A DNA stretch of 64,000 nucleotides from contig QFPM01000006.1 in the NCBI GenBank assembly GCA_003248655.1, positions 62,001-126,000 of the forward strand. Direction: 5' to 3'. This DNA comes from Microbacterium sp. (lineage in GTDB: Bacteria; Actinomycetota; Actinomycetes; Actinomycetales; Microbacteriaceae). Position numbers and translations under genes: made by a program. Below are positions 52,603 through 60,105 of the stretch, piece by piece. Every line of letters starts with the position of its first letter. Position 1 is the stretch's first letter. The notes under the pieces are model-generated. The model saw only the letters and a program-made list of their open reading frames with translations, ran no database searches and was not told where the DNA came from.

Positions 52603-55374
52603 TCACGCCACCGGCTTGACGCGGCGAAGCGACCGCAGGATCGCCCGGCCCACGAGGCAGAGTCCGACGACGGTCGTGACGGCGCGGAGGGTGTCCCAGC
52701 CGACGGTCGAGGTGAGCAGCGAGTAGACGAGGAAGTGGCTCAGGTTCTCGCCCACCGTGCCGCCCGGCACGTACGAGATGCTCGTGTTCGCACCGACCGC
52801 GAAGGGCCAGAACCACATGTTCATGATGAGCCCGAAGAGGTAGGACGCGAAGACTCCATAGACGCACAGCACCACGATCTCGGGGATGCCGCGCACCCGC
52901 CGGGGGAGGAGGCCCGCGCCCGCGCCGACCCACCCGCACGCGAACATCTGGAACGGCAGCCACGGCCCGACGCCGCCCCACAGGAGGGCGGAGAGGGCGA
53001 TGGATGCCGCGCCGAGCAGTAGTCCGAAGCGGGGCCCGAACGCCCGCCCGCACAGGATCAGCAGGACGAACAGCGCCTCGACGCCCCCGACTCCCGTGCT
53101 CACGATGCGGATCGCGGCGCCGATCGCGGCGAGGACAGCGAGGAGGGCCAGCGTGTGCGCCGAGCGCACCGATGCGTCGAGCGCCGCGAAGACGAGCACG
53201 ATCGCGAGCGGCGCGAGCGAGAGGGCGATGTAGGGCACGGCCGCCTGCGCCTGCGCGGGGCTCGCGATCGCGATGAGGGGCCACAGGAACGCCGCCGCCG
53301 CGGCGAGGTTCGCGATGATGAGCGTGATGGTGCGGACCTTTGATCGCGGATGATCTCGATGCACCGGCGCTTCGCGCCGGCACTCGATCACCGGAGGGAG
53401 AGTCGCGGTCTCGCCGCCGATCACCGGTTGGACCCCCGCCGCCGTCTCGCCGCCGCCGATCACAGGGGGGACCCCCGCCGCGGTTTCCACCTCCGGGGGC
53501 CTCGTAGCCGCAGGAGGCGGCGTATCGAAACCATGCGTGAGCACCCCGGCATCCATCGCCAGAGTGCGGTCGGCGATGGATGCCGCGAACTCGGCATCGT
53601 GCGTCGCGAAGAGGACGGCGGACGTCTCGGCCTGCGCCGCGATCGCGCGTGCGACGAGCGCGCGGGCGCGCGGATCGAGCCCCCGCGTCGGCTCGTCGAC
53701 GAGCAACACTCGGGGTGAGCCGGCGGTCTGCAGCGCGATCGCGAGGCACCGCCGCTCGCCGGCCGACAGGTCGCGCGGATGCCGACGCATCAGCTCCTGG
53801 TTGCCGACGAGCGCGCCGAACCGCGCCGCCGTCGTGCCGGTCTCGAGCCGGAACCGTCGGTCCGCGCGCCGGCACTCGGCGGCGACCGTGTCGCGGACGA
53901 ACAGCGCGTCGGAGTCGTCCGGCACGAGCGCGATCGGACCCGCATGCTCACCGGTCGCGAGCGCGATCAGCAGGCTCGACTTCCCGGCGCCGTTGGGCCC
54001 CCGAAGGGCGACGATCTCGCCCTCGCTCAGCGTCACCTCCGCGTCCGTGACAGCGACGTGGTCGCCGTGGCGCACCGTGATGCCCGTCGCGGTCAACGCG
54101 TCGCGAGAGGCCCGATCTCGGGGCTTTCCGGGCACCTGGTCCTGCACACGGTACAGCGCCCCGCCCGAGCCGCGTCCGTCCGAGACCCGCCCGTCCGAGA
54201 CCGCCAGCCACCCATCCGCGACCCCGTCGAACGCGGCCGCGCGGTGCTCGGCGACCACGACGCACAACCCCGCGTCGTGCGCGAGTGCGGCGAGCAGCGC
54301 CACGATTCGCTCGCGCGCTGCGGTGTCGAGGTCGGCGAGAGGCTCGTCGACGAGCAGCAGAATCGGGTCGTCGACGATCGCGGCGGCGATCGCGACGAGC
54401 GTCGCTTCGCCCGCCGACAGTCCGCGCAGCTCGCGGCCGAGCAGCTCCGTGACGCCGACGCGCGCCGCCACGTCTCTCACCCGCGCATCGATCAGCACCC
54501 GCGCGACGCCGCGCAGCTCGAGCGCGAGTCCGATCTCGTCGGCCACACGTGTCGTCCCGAACGACTGCCGCGGATGCTGCAGCACGACCCCGACCCGCCG
54601 CGCCAGATCGCGCGGCGGCACCGCGGCGCGGTCGTGCCCGACGACCCGCACCTCGCCCGCCAGCCGGCCGCCGTCGACGTGCGAGTGCAGGCCGCTGAGC
54701 GCGCGCAGGAGCGTCGTCTTGCCCGCCCCCGTCGCTCCCGTGACGACCGTCAGCGCGCCCGCCCGCAGCGCAAGCTCATCGACTGCCACGACGACCGAGC
54801 CGAACCCGGCCGACATCCCCCGCACCATCACCGGCCGCGCGCAGTCGCCCTCGAACCCGCGCCCCGCGTATCCGCGCAGCTCGAGCGCCGCCGTGATCGC
54901 GGTCGCCCGTTCGAGCGTGTGCTCGAGCACGGGCGCGAGCAGCCGCGCCCCCGCCAGGATGCCGCCGCGCTCGCCGCGCAGGCGCTGCGCGAGCCGCGCC
55001 GACCGCACGGCGTCGGAGAGCGACGGCAGCGTCGCCCACGCGACCGAGACCGCGCGCGCGACGCCCTGCAGCGGGCCGCGTCGCGCGCCGCGCGAGATCA
55101 GCCGCGGCACGTCGACCAGGGCGTTCAGCACCCCGAACACGAGGATCGTCGCCGCGATCGGCAGGGCGCTGACCACGGCATCCGCGAGACCGCCCGTCGT
55201 CACGGGGCCGAGCACCTCGACGTACGCGAAGGGCGCCGGCAGCCGCCACACCGGCAGCGGCAGCAGCACCGCGCCCGCGCCGTCCGCGCCGTGGAACAGC
55301 ACGCGGTAGACGACCCGCACGGCGATGAACCCGGCGGCGAGCCAGGCCGCAGCGCGCAGGGGTCCGCGTCGCAT
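52603..55374 (-). CDS. Single-polypeptide ECF transporter (EcfT-EcfA-EcfA-S fusion)
   Basis: A 923-residue fusion of every ECF transporter module. Residues 1-190 are an EcfT-like membrane unit. The first ATPase has GATGAGKTT (213-221), LSAGE (319-323) and LLVDEP (340-345). The second has GPNGAGKSS (459-467), LSAGE (536-540) and LLVDEPTRGLD. A Pro/Gly-rich linker with short repeats (about 630-663) leads to an S-component-like domain with five to six helices (680-923). The substrate is unknown; the adjacent lipoprotein and metH make a vitamin, perhaps cobalamin, plausible. The ATG at 55374 lacks a strong ribosome site, so the exact start is uncertain. 23 bases separate it from the lipoprotein gene. 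Confidence 0.88.
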   Translation of the reverse strand: MRRGPLRAAAWLAAGFIAVRVVYRVLFHGADGAGAVLLPLPVWRLPAPFAYVEVLGPVTTGGLADAVVSALPIAATILVFGVLNALVDVPRLISRGARRGPLQGVARAVSVAWATLPSLSDAVRSARLAQRLRGERGGILAGARLLAPVLEHTLERATAITAALELRGYAGRGFEGDCARPVMVRGMSAGFGSVVVAVDELALRAGALTVVTGATGAGKTTLLRALSGLHSHVDGGRLAGEVRVVGHDRAAVPPRDLARRVGVVLQHPRQSFGTTRVADEIGLALELRGVARVLIDARVRDVAARVGVTELLGRELRGLSAGEATLVAIAAAIVDDPILLLVDEPLADLDTAARERIVALLAALAHDAGLCVVVAEHRAAAFDGVADGWLAVSDGRVSDGRGSGGALYRVQDQVPGKPRDRASRDALTATGITVRHGDHVAVTDAEVTLSEGEIVALRGPNGAGKSSLLIALATGEHAGPIALVPDDSDALFVRDTVAAECRRADRRFRLETGTTAARFGALVGNQELMRRHPRDLSAGERRCLAIALQTAGSPRVLLVDEPTRGLDPRARALVARAIAAQAETSAVLFATHDAEFAASIADRTLAMDAGVLTHGFDTPPPAATRPPEVETAAGVPPVIGGGETAAGVQPVIGGETATLPPVIECRREAPVHRDHPRSKVRTITLIIANLAAAAAFLWPLIAIASPAQAQAAVPYIALSLAPLAIVLVFAALDASVRSAHTLALLAVLAAIGAAIRIVSTGVGGVEALFVLLILCGRAFGPRFGLLLGAASIALSALLWGGVGPWLPFQMFACGWVGAGAGLLPRRVRGIPEIVVLCVYGVFASYLFGLIMNMWFWPFAVGANTSISYVPGGTVGENLSHFLVYSLLTSTVGWDTLRAVTTVVGLCLVGRAILRSLRRVKPVA
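53390..53495. repeat. Short tandem repeats in the ECF linker
   Basis: Within the linker of the ECF fusion three imperfect copies of a 12-residue unit (ETAAGVxPVIGG) lie at about residues 630-663, encoded by repeated GATCACCGG and GCCGCCGATCAC blocks on the plus strand. This looks like a minisatellite that lengthens a flexible linker. Confidence 0.7.
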
Positions 55375-55397
55375 GGCTACGCCGAAGCTCGCACGGA

Positions 55398-55940
55398 CTA
55401 CGCCGACGGTGCGGCGGGTGCGCCGTCGAGCGTGAACAGCAGCTCGACGCTGTCGCCCGGTTGGAGCTGCAGGGTCGACAGACCCTCCTGCGCGTAGTCC
55501 CACGTTCCGCCCGCGGGCTTGACCCACAGCGACCAGTACGCGAACGCGGCGGGCATCGTCGCGCACGACTCGACGTACGTCGGGTCTTCCGTCGATCCGA
55601 CCGGCTCGGATGCAGAGGGCTGCCCGTCGACGCGGCAGATCACCTGATCACCGTATTGCTGCGTGCCCTCCGTCTCGACACCGAGGATGTCGAGGGCATC
55701 CGCCGCGCCGAGCGCTTTGTCGGTGAAGATGCACGAGCTGACGTTCGTGTCGGCGGCGCCCGCGAGGTCGCCCGCGTCGATGACGACGCTCACGCCCTCG
55801 TCACCCGAGCATCCGCCGTCGGCGACGGCATCGGCGATCGTGGGAGTCGGCGCGGGCGCGGTGGTGGCGGTGCACGCGGAGAGTCCGAGGGCGAGAAGAG
55901 CGGCGGCGAGCAGGGACGCGGAGCGGAGGGTGGAGATCAC
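55398..55940 (-). CDS. ECF-associated lipoprotein with DUF4430-like tail
   Basis: A 180-residue lipoprotein. The signal peptide ends in LGLSACTA (lipobox), so it sits on the outer face of the membrane. The C-terminal half (AYWSLWVKPAGGTWDYAQEG, then LQPGDSVELLF) resembles DUF4430/transcobalamin-like beta domains that occur beside some ECF transporters. Three or more Cys outside the lipobox could form disulfides. TAATCT (55947-55952, complement) lies six bases before the GTG at 55940. It is the first gene of the ECF operon. Confidence 0.8.
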   Translation of the reverse strand: MISTLRSASLLAAALLALGLSACTATTAPAPTPTIADAVADGGCSGDEGVSVVIDAGDLAGAADTNVSSCIFTDKALGAADALDILGVETEGTQQYGDQVICRVDGQPSASEPVGSTEDPTYVESCATMPAAFAYWSLWVKPAGGTWDYAQEGLSTLQLQPGDSVELLFTLDGAPAAPSA

Positions 55941-55974
55941 CCGTCAAGATTAGACGCCCGCGTAGGCTGGCCTG
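55941..55974. promoter_or_regulatory. 34-bp divergent promoter region, two facing -10 elements
   Basis: TAATCT (55952-55947, minus) serves the lipoprotein/ECF operon and TAGGCT (55963-55968, plus) serves menB. Each sits six bases from its start codon, so both transcripts would be leaderless. The -35 regions must lie inside the opposite genes. Confidence 0.6.
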
Positions 55975-56889
55975 GTGAGCGCGATCGAGAACGTATCCGA
56001 GCTGTTCGAGCCGGCCGAGTGGGTGCTGGCGCCCGGGGCATCCGCGTACACCGACATCACCGCGCACGTCAGCGTCGACGGTCGCATCGCCCGCATCGCC
56101 TTCGACCGGCCCGAGGTGCGCAACGCCTTCCGTCCGCACACCGTCGACGAGCTCTACCGCTCCCTCGACATCGCCCGGCAGGACCCGAAGATCGGCGTCG
56201 TCCTGCTCACCGGCAACGGCCCGAGTCCGAAAGACGGCGGCTGGGCGTTCTGCTCGGGCGGTGACCAGCGCATCCGCGGACGAGACGGCTACACCTACGC
56301 CGCCGACGACGCGACCGCGCCCGACCCCGCCCGCGCGGGGCGCCTGCACATCCTCGAGGTGCAGCGGCTCATCCGGTTCATGCCGAAGGTCGTGATCGCC
56401 GTCATCCCCGGGTGGGCCGCAGGCGGTGGGCACTCGCTGCACATCGTGTGCGACCTCTCGGTGGCATCGGCCGAGCACGGCCGCTTCAAGCAGACGGATG
56501 CCGACGTCGGCTCGTTCGACGCCGGCTACGGCTCGGCGTACATGGCGCGCCAGGTCGGGCAGAAGTTCGCGCGCGAGGTGTTCTTCCTCGCCGAGGAGTA
56601 CTCCGCGCAGCGCGCCTACGAGATCGGTGCCGTCAACCGCGTCGTGCCGCACGCCGATCTCGAGCGCGAGGCGATCGCGATGGCACGGACGATCCTCGGC
56701 AAGTCGCCAACGGCGATCCGTATGTTGAAGTTCGCGTTCAACGCTGTCGACGACGGCTTAGTCGGCCAGCAGGTGTTCGCGGGCGAGGCGACCCGCCTCG
56801 CCTACGGCACCGACGAGGCCGTCGAGGGCCGCGACGCCTTCCTCGAGAAGCGCGACCCCGACTGGTCGCCCTACCCGTACCATTTCTGA
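55975..56889 (+). CDS. menB: 1,4-Dihydroxy-2-naphthoyl-CoA synthase
   Basis: A 304-residue crotonase-family enzyme that closes the naphthoate ring in menaquinone synthesis. The family segments FDRPEVRNAFRPHTVDEL, GDQRIRGRDGY, GWAAGGGHSLH and DVGSFDAGYGSAY are intact. TAGGCT lies six bases before the GTG at 55975. menE follows after ten bases. Confidence 0.96.
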   Translation: MSAIENVSELFEPAEWVLAPGASAYTDITAHVSVDGRIARIAFDRPEVRNAFRPHTVDELYRSLDIARQDPKIGVVLLTGNGPSPKDGGWAFCSGGDQRIRGRDGYTYAADDATAPDPARAGRLHILEVQRLIRFMPKVVIAVIPGWAAGGGHSLHIVCDLSVASAEHGRFKQTDADVGSFDAGYGSAYMARQVGQKFAREVFFLAEEYSAQRAYEIGAVNRVVPHADLEREAIAMARTILGKSPTAIRMLKFAFNAVDDGLVGQQVFAGEATRLAYGTDEAVEGRDAFLEKRDPDWSPYPYHF

Positions 56890-56899
56890 GGCCCGCGCG

Positions 56900-58033
56900 G
56901 TGAAGCTCGAGGCGGTGGATGCCGCGGACGCCCGCGCAGTGCTGCGAGGCCTCCGCGGGGCGGTGCTGGGCGCCGGCCCCGCCATCGCGCTCGGGGGATC
57001 GGAACCTCTGCCGGGCGAGGTTCCCGCCGGCACCGCCGTCGTCGTGACGACCTCGGGCTCGACGGGCTACCCGAAGTCGGTCGCGCTCAGCCGGTCGGCG
57101 CTGACCGCCTCGGCGCTCGCGACCGCTGCCCGCATCGGCGACGGGGCATGGCTGCTCGCGCTGCCGCCCGGGTACATCGCGGGCGTCCAGGTGCTCGTGC
57201 GGTCGCTCGTCGCGGGGCGCGAGCCCGCGATCCTGTCGGGGTCTTTCTCGGCGCGCGCCTTCGCGGCGGCCGCCGCGGCGATGGCCTCGTGCGACGGGGG
57301 AGTGCCCGTGCCGAGCTACACCTCGCTCGTCCCCGCGCAGCTGCAGACGGTGCTCGACGACCCGGCGGCGACCCGCGCCCTCGCGGGGTTCGAGGCGGTC
57401 CTCGTCGGCGGCCAGGCGCTCGCGCCCGCGCTCGCCGCCCGCGCGGCCGACGCTGGCGCCCGGATCGTCCGCACGTACGGGTCGAGCGAGACGGCGGGCG
57501 GGTGCGTGTACGACGGCATCCCGCTCGAGGGCGTCGGCATCCGCGTCGTGGACGGCGAGGTGCACCTGTCGGGTCCGACGCTCGCCGACGGCTACCTCGG
57601 CGACCCCGCGCTCACCGCCCGCGCCTTCGAGACGGATGCCGCGGCCATCCGCTGGTATCGCACGGGAGACCTCGGCACGCTCGAGGGCGGGCGCCTGCGC
57701 ATCACCGGCCGCGCCGACAACGTCATCGTCTCGGGCGGCGTCAACGTGTCGCTCGACCGCGTCGAACGGGTGGTTCGCGCGCTCCCCGGGCTCTCGGACG
57801 CGGTGGTCGTCCCCGTGCCCGACGCGCGCTGGGGCCAGGCATCCGTCGTCGTCACAGACTCCTTGTCCGCTGGCCGCGCGGCCACAGATGCCGTTCGCGC
57901 CGCCGTCGAAGCCGAGCTCGGCAAGGCCGCCCGCCCCCGCGGCATCCTGCCCGTCGACGCGATCCCTCTGCTCGCGAGCGGCAAACCCGACCGCGCCGCC
58001 CTCGCGGCCCTCGCCACCGACCTCACGCCCTGA
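56900..58033 (+). CDS. menE: o-Succinylbenzoate-CoA ligase, short form
   Basis: A 377-residue ANL-family enzyme that makes the CoA thioester used by menB. The P-loop VVTTSGSTGYPKSVALS (about residues 47-63), YGSSETAGG, WYRTGDLG and the late GKPDR lysine segment are present. It lacks the N-terminal 100 or so residues of longer ligases, which is usual for actinobacterial MenE. The GTG at 56900 is chosen ten bases after menB. Confidence 0.93.
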   Translation: MKLEAVDAADARAVLRGLRGAVLGAGPAIALGGSEPLPGEVPAGTAVVVTTSGSTGYPKSVALSRSALTASALATAARIGDGAWLLALPPGYIAGVQVLVRSLVAGREPAILSGSFSARAFAAAAAAMASCDGGVPVPSYTSLVPAQLQTVLDDPAATRALAGFEAVLVGGQALAPALAARAADAGARIVRTYGSSETAGGCVYDGIPLEGVGIRVVDGEVHLSGPTLADGYLGDPALTARAFETDAAAIRWYRTGDLGTLEGGRLRITGRADNVIVSGGVNVSLDRVERVVRALPGLSDAVVVPVPDARWGQASVVVTDSLSAGRAATDAVRAAVEAELGKAARPRGILPVDAIPLLASGKPDRAALAALATDLTP

Positions 58034-58120
58034 GCCCGCCGCCCGACCCCCACCCATCCACCCGCCACCCCGCCCCGCTCGCCCACCCGCACAGCCCCCG
58101 CCCACCCACCCCGAGCCGGT

Positions 58121-58199
58121 TCAGTCGCATGGCGCGTGGGGCTGGTGTGCACGCGAGTGACACGTGGGGCGGTTCCCGTGCCACAGCCCATGCGACTGG
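58121..58199. repeat. 79-bp palindromic element, copy 2
   Basis: It begins TCAGTCGCATGGC at 58121 and ends CCCATGCGACTGG at 58199, near-perfect terminal inverted repeats. The interior GTGGGGCTGG and GTGACACGTGGGGCGG aligns with copy 3 over its whole length. GAGCCGGT precedes both copies 2 and 3, so their shared sequence extends eight bases or so upstream. Confidence 0.9.
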
Positions 58200-58254
58200 C
58201 CCCCACCCGCCCGCCACCCGGCCACCCCACCCACCAACCGCCCCCCGAGCCGGT

Positions 58255-58333
58255 TCAGTCGCATGGCGCGTGGGGCTGTTGTGTACGCGAGTGACCGGTG
58301 GGGCGACTCCCGTACCAGAGCCCATGCGACCGG
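58255..58333. repeat. 79-bp palindromic element, copy 3
   Basis: It begins TCAGTCGCATGGC at 58255 and ends CCCATGCGACCGG at 58333. It starts 134 bp after copy 2 and has the same length. Several interior changes keep the ends paired, which suggests that the palindrome matters or that the copies arose independently from a source with that structure. Confidence 0.9.
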
Positions 58334-58442
58334 CCCCCAACCCGGGCATATACCCGCCGCCAACCGGCCGCCACCCGGCCGCCAGGCCGACCGACCGCGC
58401 CGCGCACGGCCGCGCCTCCCCGCCCGGAATAGGATCTCGGGC

Positions 58443-59423
58443 ATGGCAGGCAGCACCCGAAAGAAGAAGCGCTCCGGTTCGTCGGCGCACCGCAAGCCCC
58501 AGGGCAACCCGCAGAAGGCCCACGTCTCGCGAGACCCGGCGCACACCGCGCCCGCGACTCTCGGCGACTGGATCGGCGCCGCGCGGCTGCGGACGCTCCC
58601 CCTCGCCGTCTCGCCGGTCGTCATCGGCACGGGCGCGGCGATGGTCGTCGAGTACGTCTTCCACTGGGTCATCGCCCTCGCGTGCCTCGTCGTGGCGGTG
58701 TCGCTTCAGATCGGCGTCAACTTCGCGAACGACTACAGCGACGGCATCCGGGGGACCGACGAGCACCGGGTCGGCCCCACGCGCCTGACGGCGAGCCGTA
58801 AGGCGAAGCCCCGCACGGTTCTCACGGTCGCGCTCATCTTCTTCGCCATCGCCGCCGCCGCGGGCATCGCGCTCGTCGTGCGCACCGGGCACTGGTGGAT
58901 GCTGCTGGTCGGCGCCGCCTGCATCCTCGCGGCCTGGTTCTACACGGGCGGCAAGCGCCCCTACGGCTACGCGGGGCTCGGCGAGCTGTTCGTCTTCGTC
59001 TTCTTCGGCCTCGTCGCCACCGTCGGCACGACGTACGTCCAAGCGCCGTCGATCCCCGACGAGGCCTGGTTCGGGGGTATCGCCGCGGGCCTGCTCGCCT
59101 GCGCCGTCCTGCTCGCGAACAACCTGCGCGACATCGACCAGGACCGCCTCGCCGGCAAGCGCACGCTGACCGTGCTCATCGGCCGCCGCGCGACGCAGGT
59201 GCTCTTCACGGTGTTCGTACTCGCGCCGTTCGCGATCCTCGTCGTGCTTGCGCAGTTCTACCCGCTCGCGTGGATCGGGCTCGTCGTGCTCATCCCCGCG
59301 GCGTGCGCGATTCTCATCGTGTGGACGTACCGCGCGCCGCGCGAGCTCGTCGTCGCGCTGACGCTCACGTCGCTCACGTCACTCGCGTACGCCGGGTTCC
59401 TGTGCTGGGCGTTCGTCGGCTGA
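58443..59423 (+). CDS. menA: 1,4-Dihydroxy-2-naphthoate polyprenyltransferase
   Basis: A 326-residue UbiA-family membrane enzyme that attaches the isoprenoid chain in menaquinone synthesis. Metal-binding sites are NFANDYSDGIRGTD and NNLRDIDQDRLAGKRT. A basic cytoplasmic N-terminus of about 45 residues (KKKRSGSSAHRKPQ) precedes the first helix. TAGGAT lies seven bases before the ATG. The last 45 bases overlap the convergent DUF4229 gene. Confidence 0.94.
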   Translation: MAGSTRKKKRSGSSAHRKPQGNPQKAHVSRDPAHTAPATLGDWIGAARLRTLPLAVSPVVIGTGAAMVVEYVFHWVIALACLVVAVSLQIGVNFANDYSDGIRGTDEHRVGPTRLTASRKAKPRTVLTVALIFFAIAAAAGIALVVRTGHWWMLLVGAACILAAWFYTGGKRPYGYAGLGELFVFVFFGLVATVGTTYVQAPSIPDEAWFGGIAAGLLACAVLLANNLRDIDQDRLAGKRTLTVLIGRRATQVLFTVFVLAPFAILVVLAQFYPLAWIGLVVLIPAACAILIVWTYRAPRELVVALTLTSLTSLAYAGFLCWAFVG

Positions 59424-59669
59424 CACCGCGGAATCCTCGACGTCTTCGTCGGTGACGCGGGTGGAGCGGCGCTGCGCGAGCTCGGCGGTCAGGTCGTCGA
59501 GCGGGCGGCGGAGGAACAGTAGCGAGAGGCTCAGTCCGATGAGCGCCGCGAAGATCGCCGACAGCCAGTAGTACTCGCGGAGGACGGGCACGAGCATCAT
59601 GAGCCCGAACGGAACGAGGAACGCGGCCAGACGCAGCACCGTGTAGACAAGGGCCGAGCGAGCACGCAT
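59379..59669 (-). CDS. DUF4229 small membrane protein
   Basis: A 96-residue membrane protein with two helices (about residues 7-27 and 34-52) and an acidic tail. The segment LSLLFLRRPLDDLTAELAQR fits DUF4229, a family that often lies beside menA in actinobacteria. Function unknown. TAAGCT lies seven bases before the ATG. It overlaps the menA 3' end. Confidence 0.85.
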   Translation of the reverse strand: MRARSALVYTVLRLAAFLVPFGLMMLVPVLREYYWLSAIFAALIGLSLSLLFLRRPLDDLTAELAQRRSTRVTDEDVEDSAVSADERPAQEPGVRE

Positions 59670-59732
59670 GCCCCCCAGCTTACGCGCGGCACCCCCGGCC
59701 GTCGTTCAGGCGCCCGCGCCTAGGATGGGACC

Positions 59733-60104
59733 GTGGTGCGCATCCTTCTGCCGTTGGCGCTGCTGCTGATCGCGTTCTGGATCTACAGCATCGTCGACTG
59801 CGCGCTCCTGCCGCCGACGCGTCACCGCGGCGTGAACAAGCCGGTGTGGCTGCTCATCGTCATCCTGCTGCCGGTCGTCGGCGGTATCCTCTGGTTCGTG
59901 GTCGGTCGCGGCCGCGTGCGGGTGCAGCCCGGCTTCCGCGCTCCCGACGACGACCCCGCCTTCCTCGGAACCATCGGCTCGATCAGCGACCAGGACGAGC
60001 GCATCCGCCGCCTCGAAGCCGAGCTCGCGGCGCTCGATTCCGACGAGGACACGAGCGACGGCGACGGCGACGGCGACGGGTCGTCGCGCGGGTCGCACGC
60101 CTGA
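59733..60104 (+). CDS. PLDc_N-domain small membrane protein
   Basis: A 123-residue membrane protein with two helices. IVDCALLPPTRHRGVNKPVW and VGGILWFVVGRGR between and after them match the phospholipase D N-terminal domain, here without any nuclease. The tail is acidic and ends in a DGDG repeat. TAGGAT (59721-59726) lies six bases before the GTG. menD follows two bases after the stop, so they share a transcript. Confidence 0.88.
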   Translation: MVRILLPLALLLIAFWIYSIVDCALLPPTRHRGVNKPVWLLIVILLPVVGGILWFVVGRGRVRVQPGFRAPDDDPAFLGTIGSISDQDERIRRLEAELAALDSDEDTSDGDGDGDGSSRGSHA

Positions 60105-60105
60105 C

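Larger units (their letters stand above)
58034..58442. other. Gap between menE and menA: C-rich DNA with two palindromic elements
   Basis: This 409-bp gap has no supported gene. It holds copies 2 and 3 of the 79-bp element. The rest is strongly C-rich on the plus strand (CCACCC and CCGCC runs). TAGGAT (58430-58435), seven bases before the menA ATG, is a likely -10. Confidence 0.75.
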
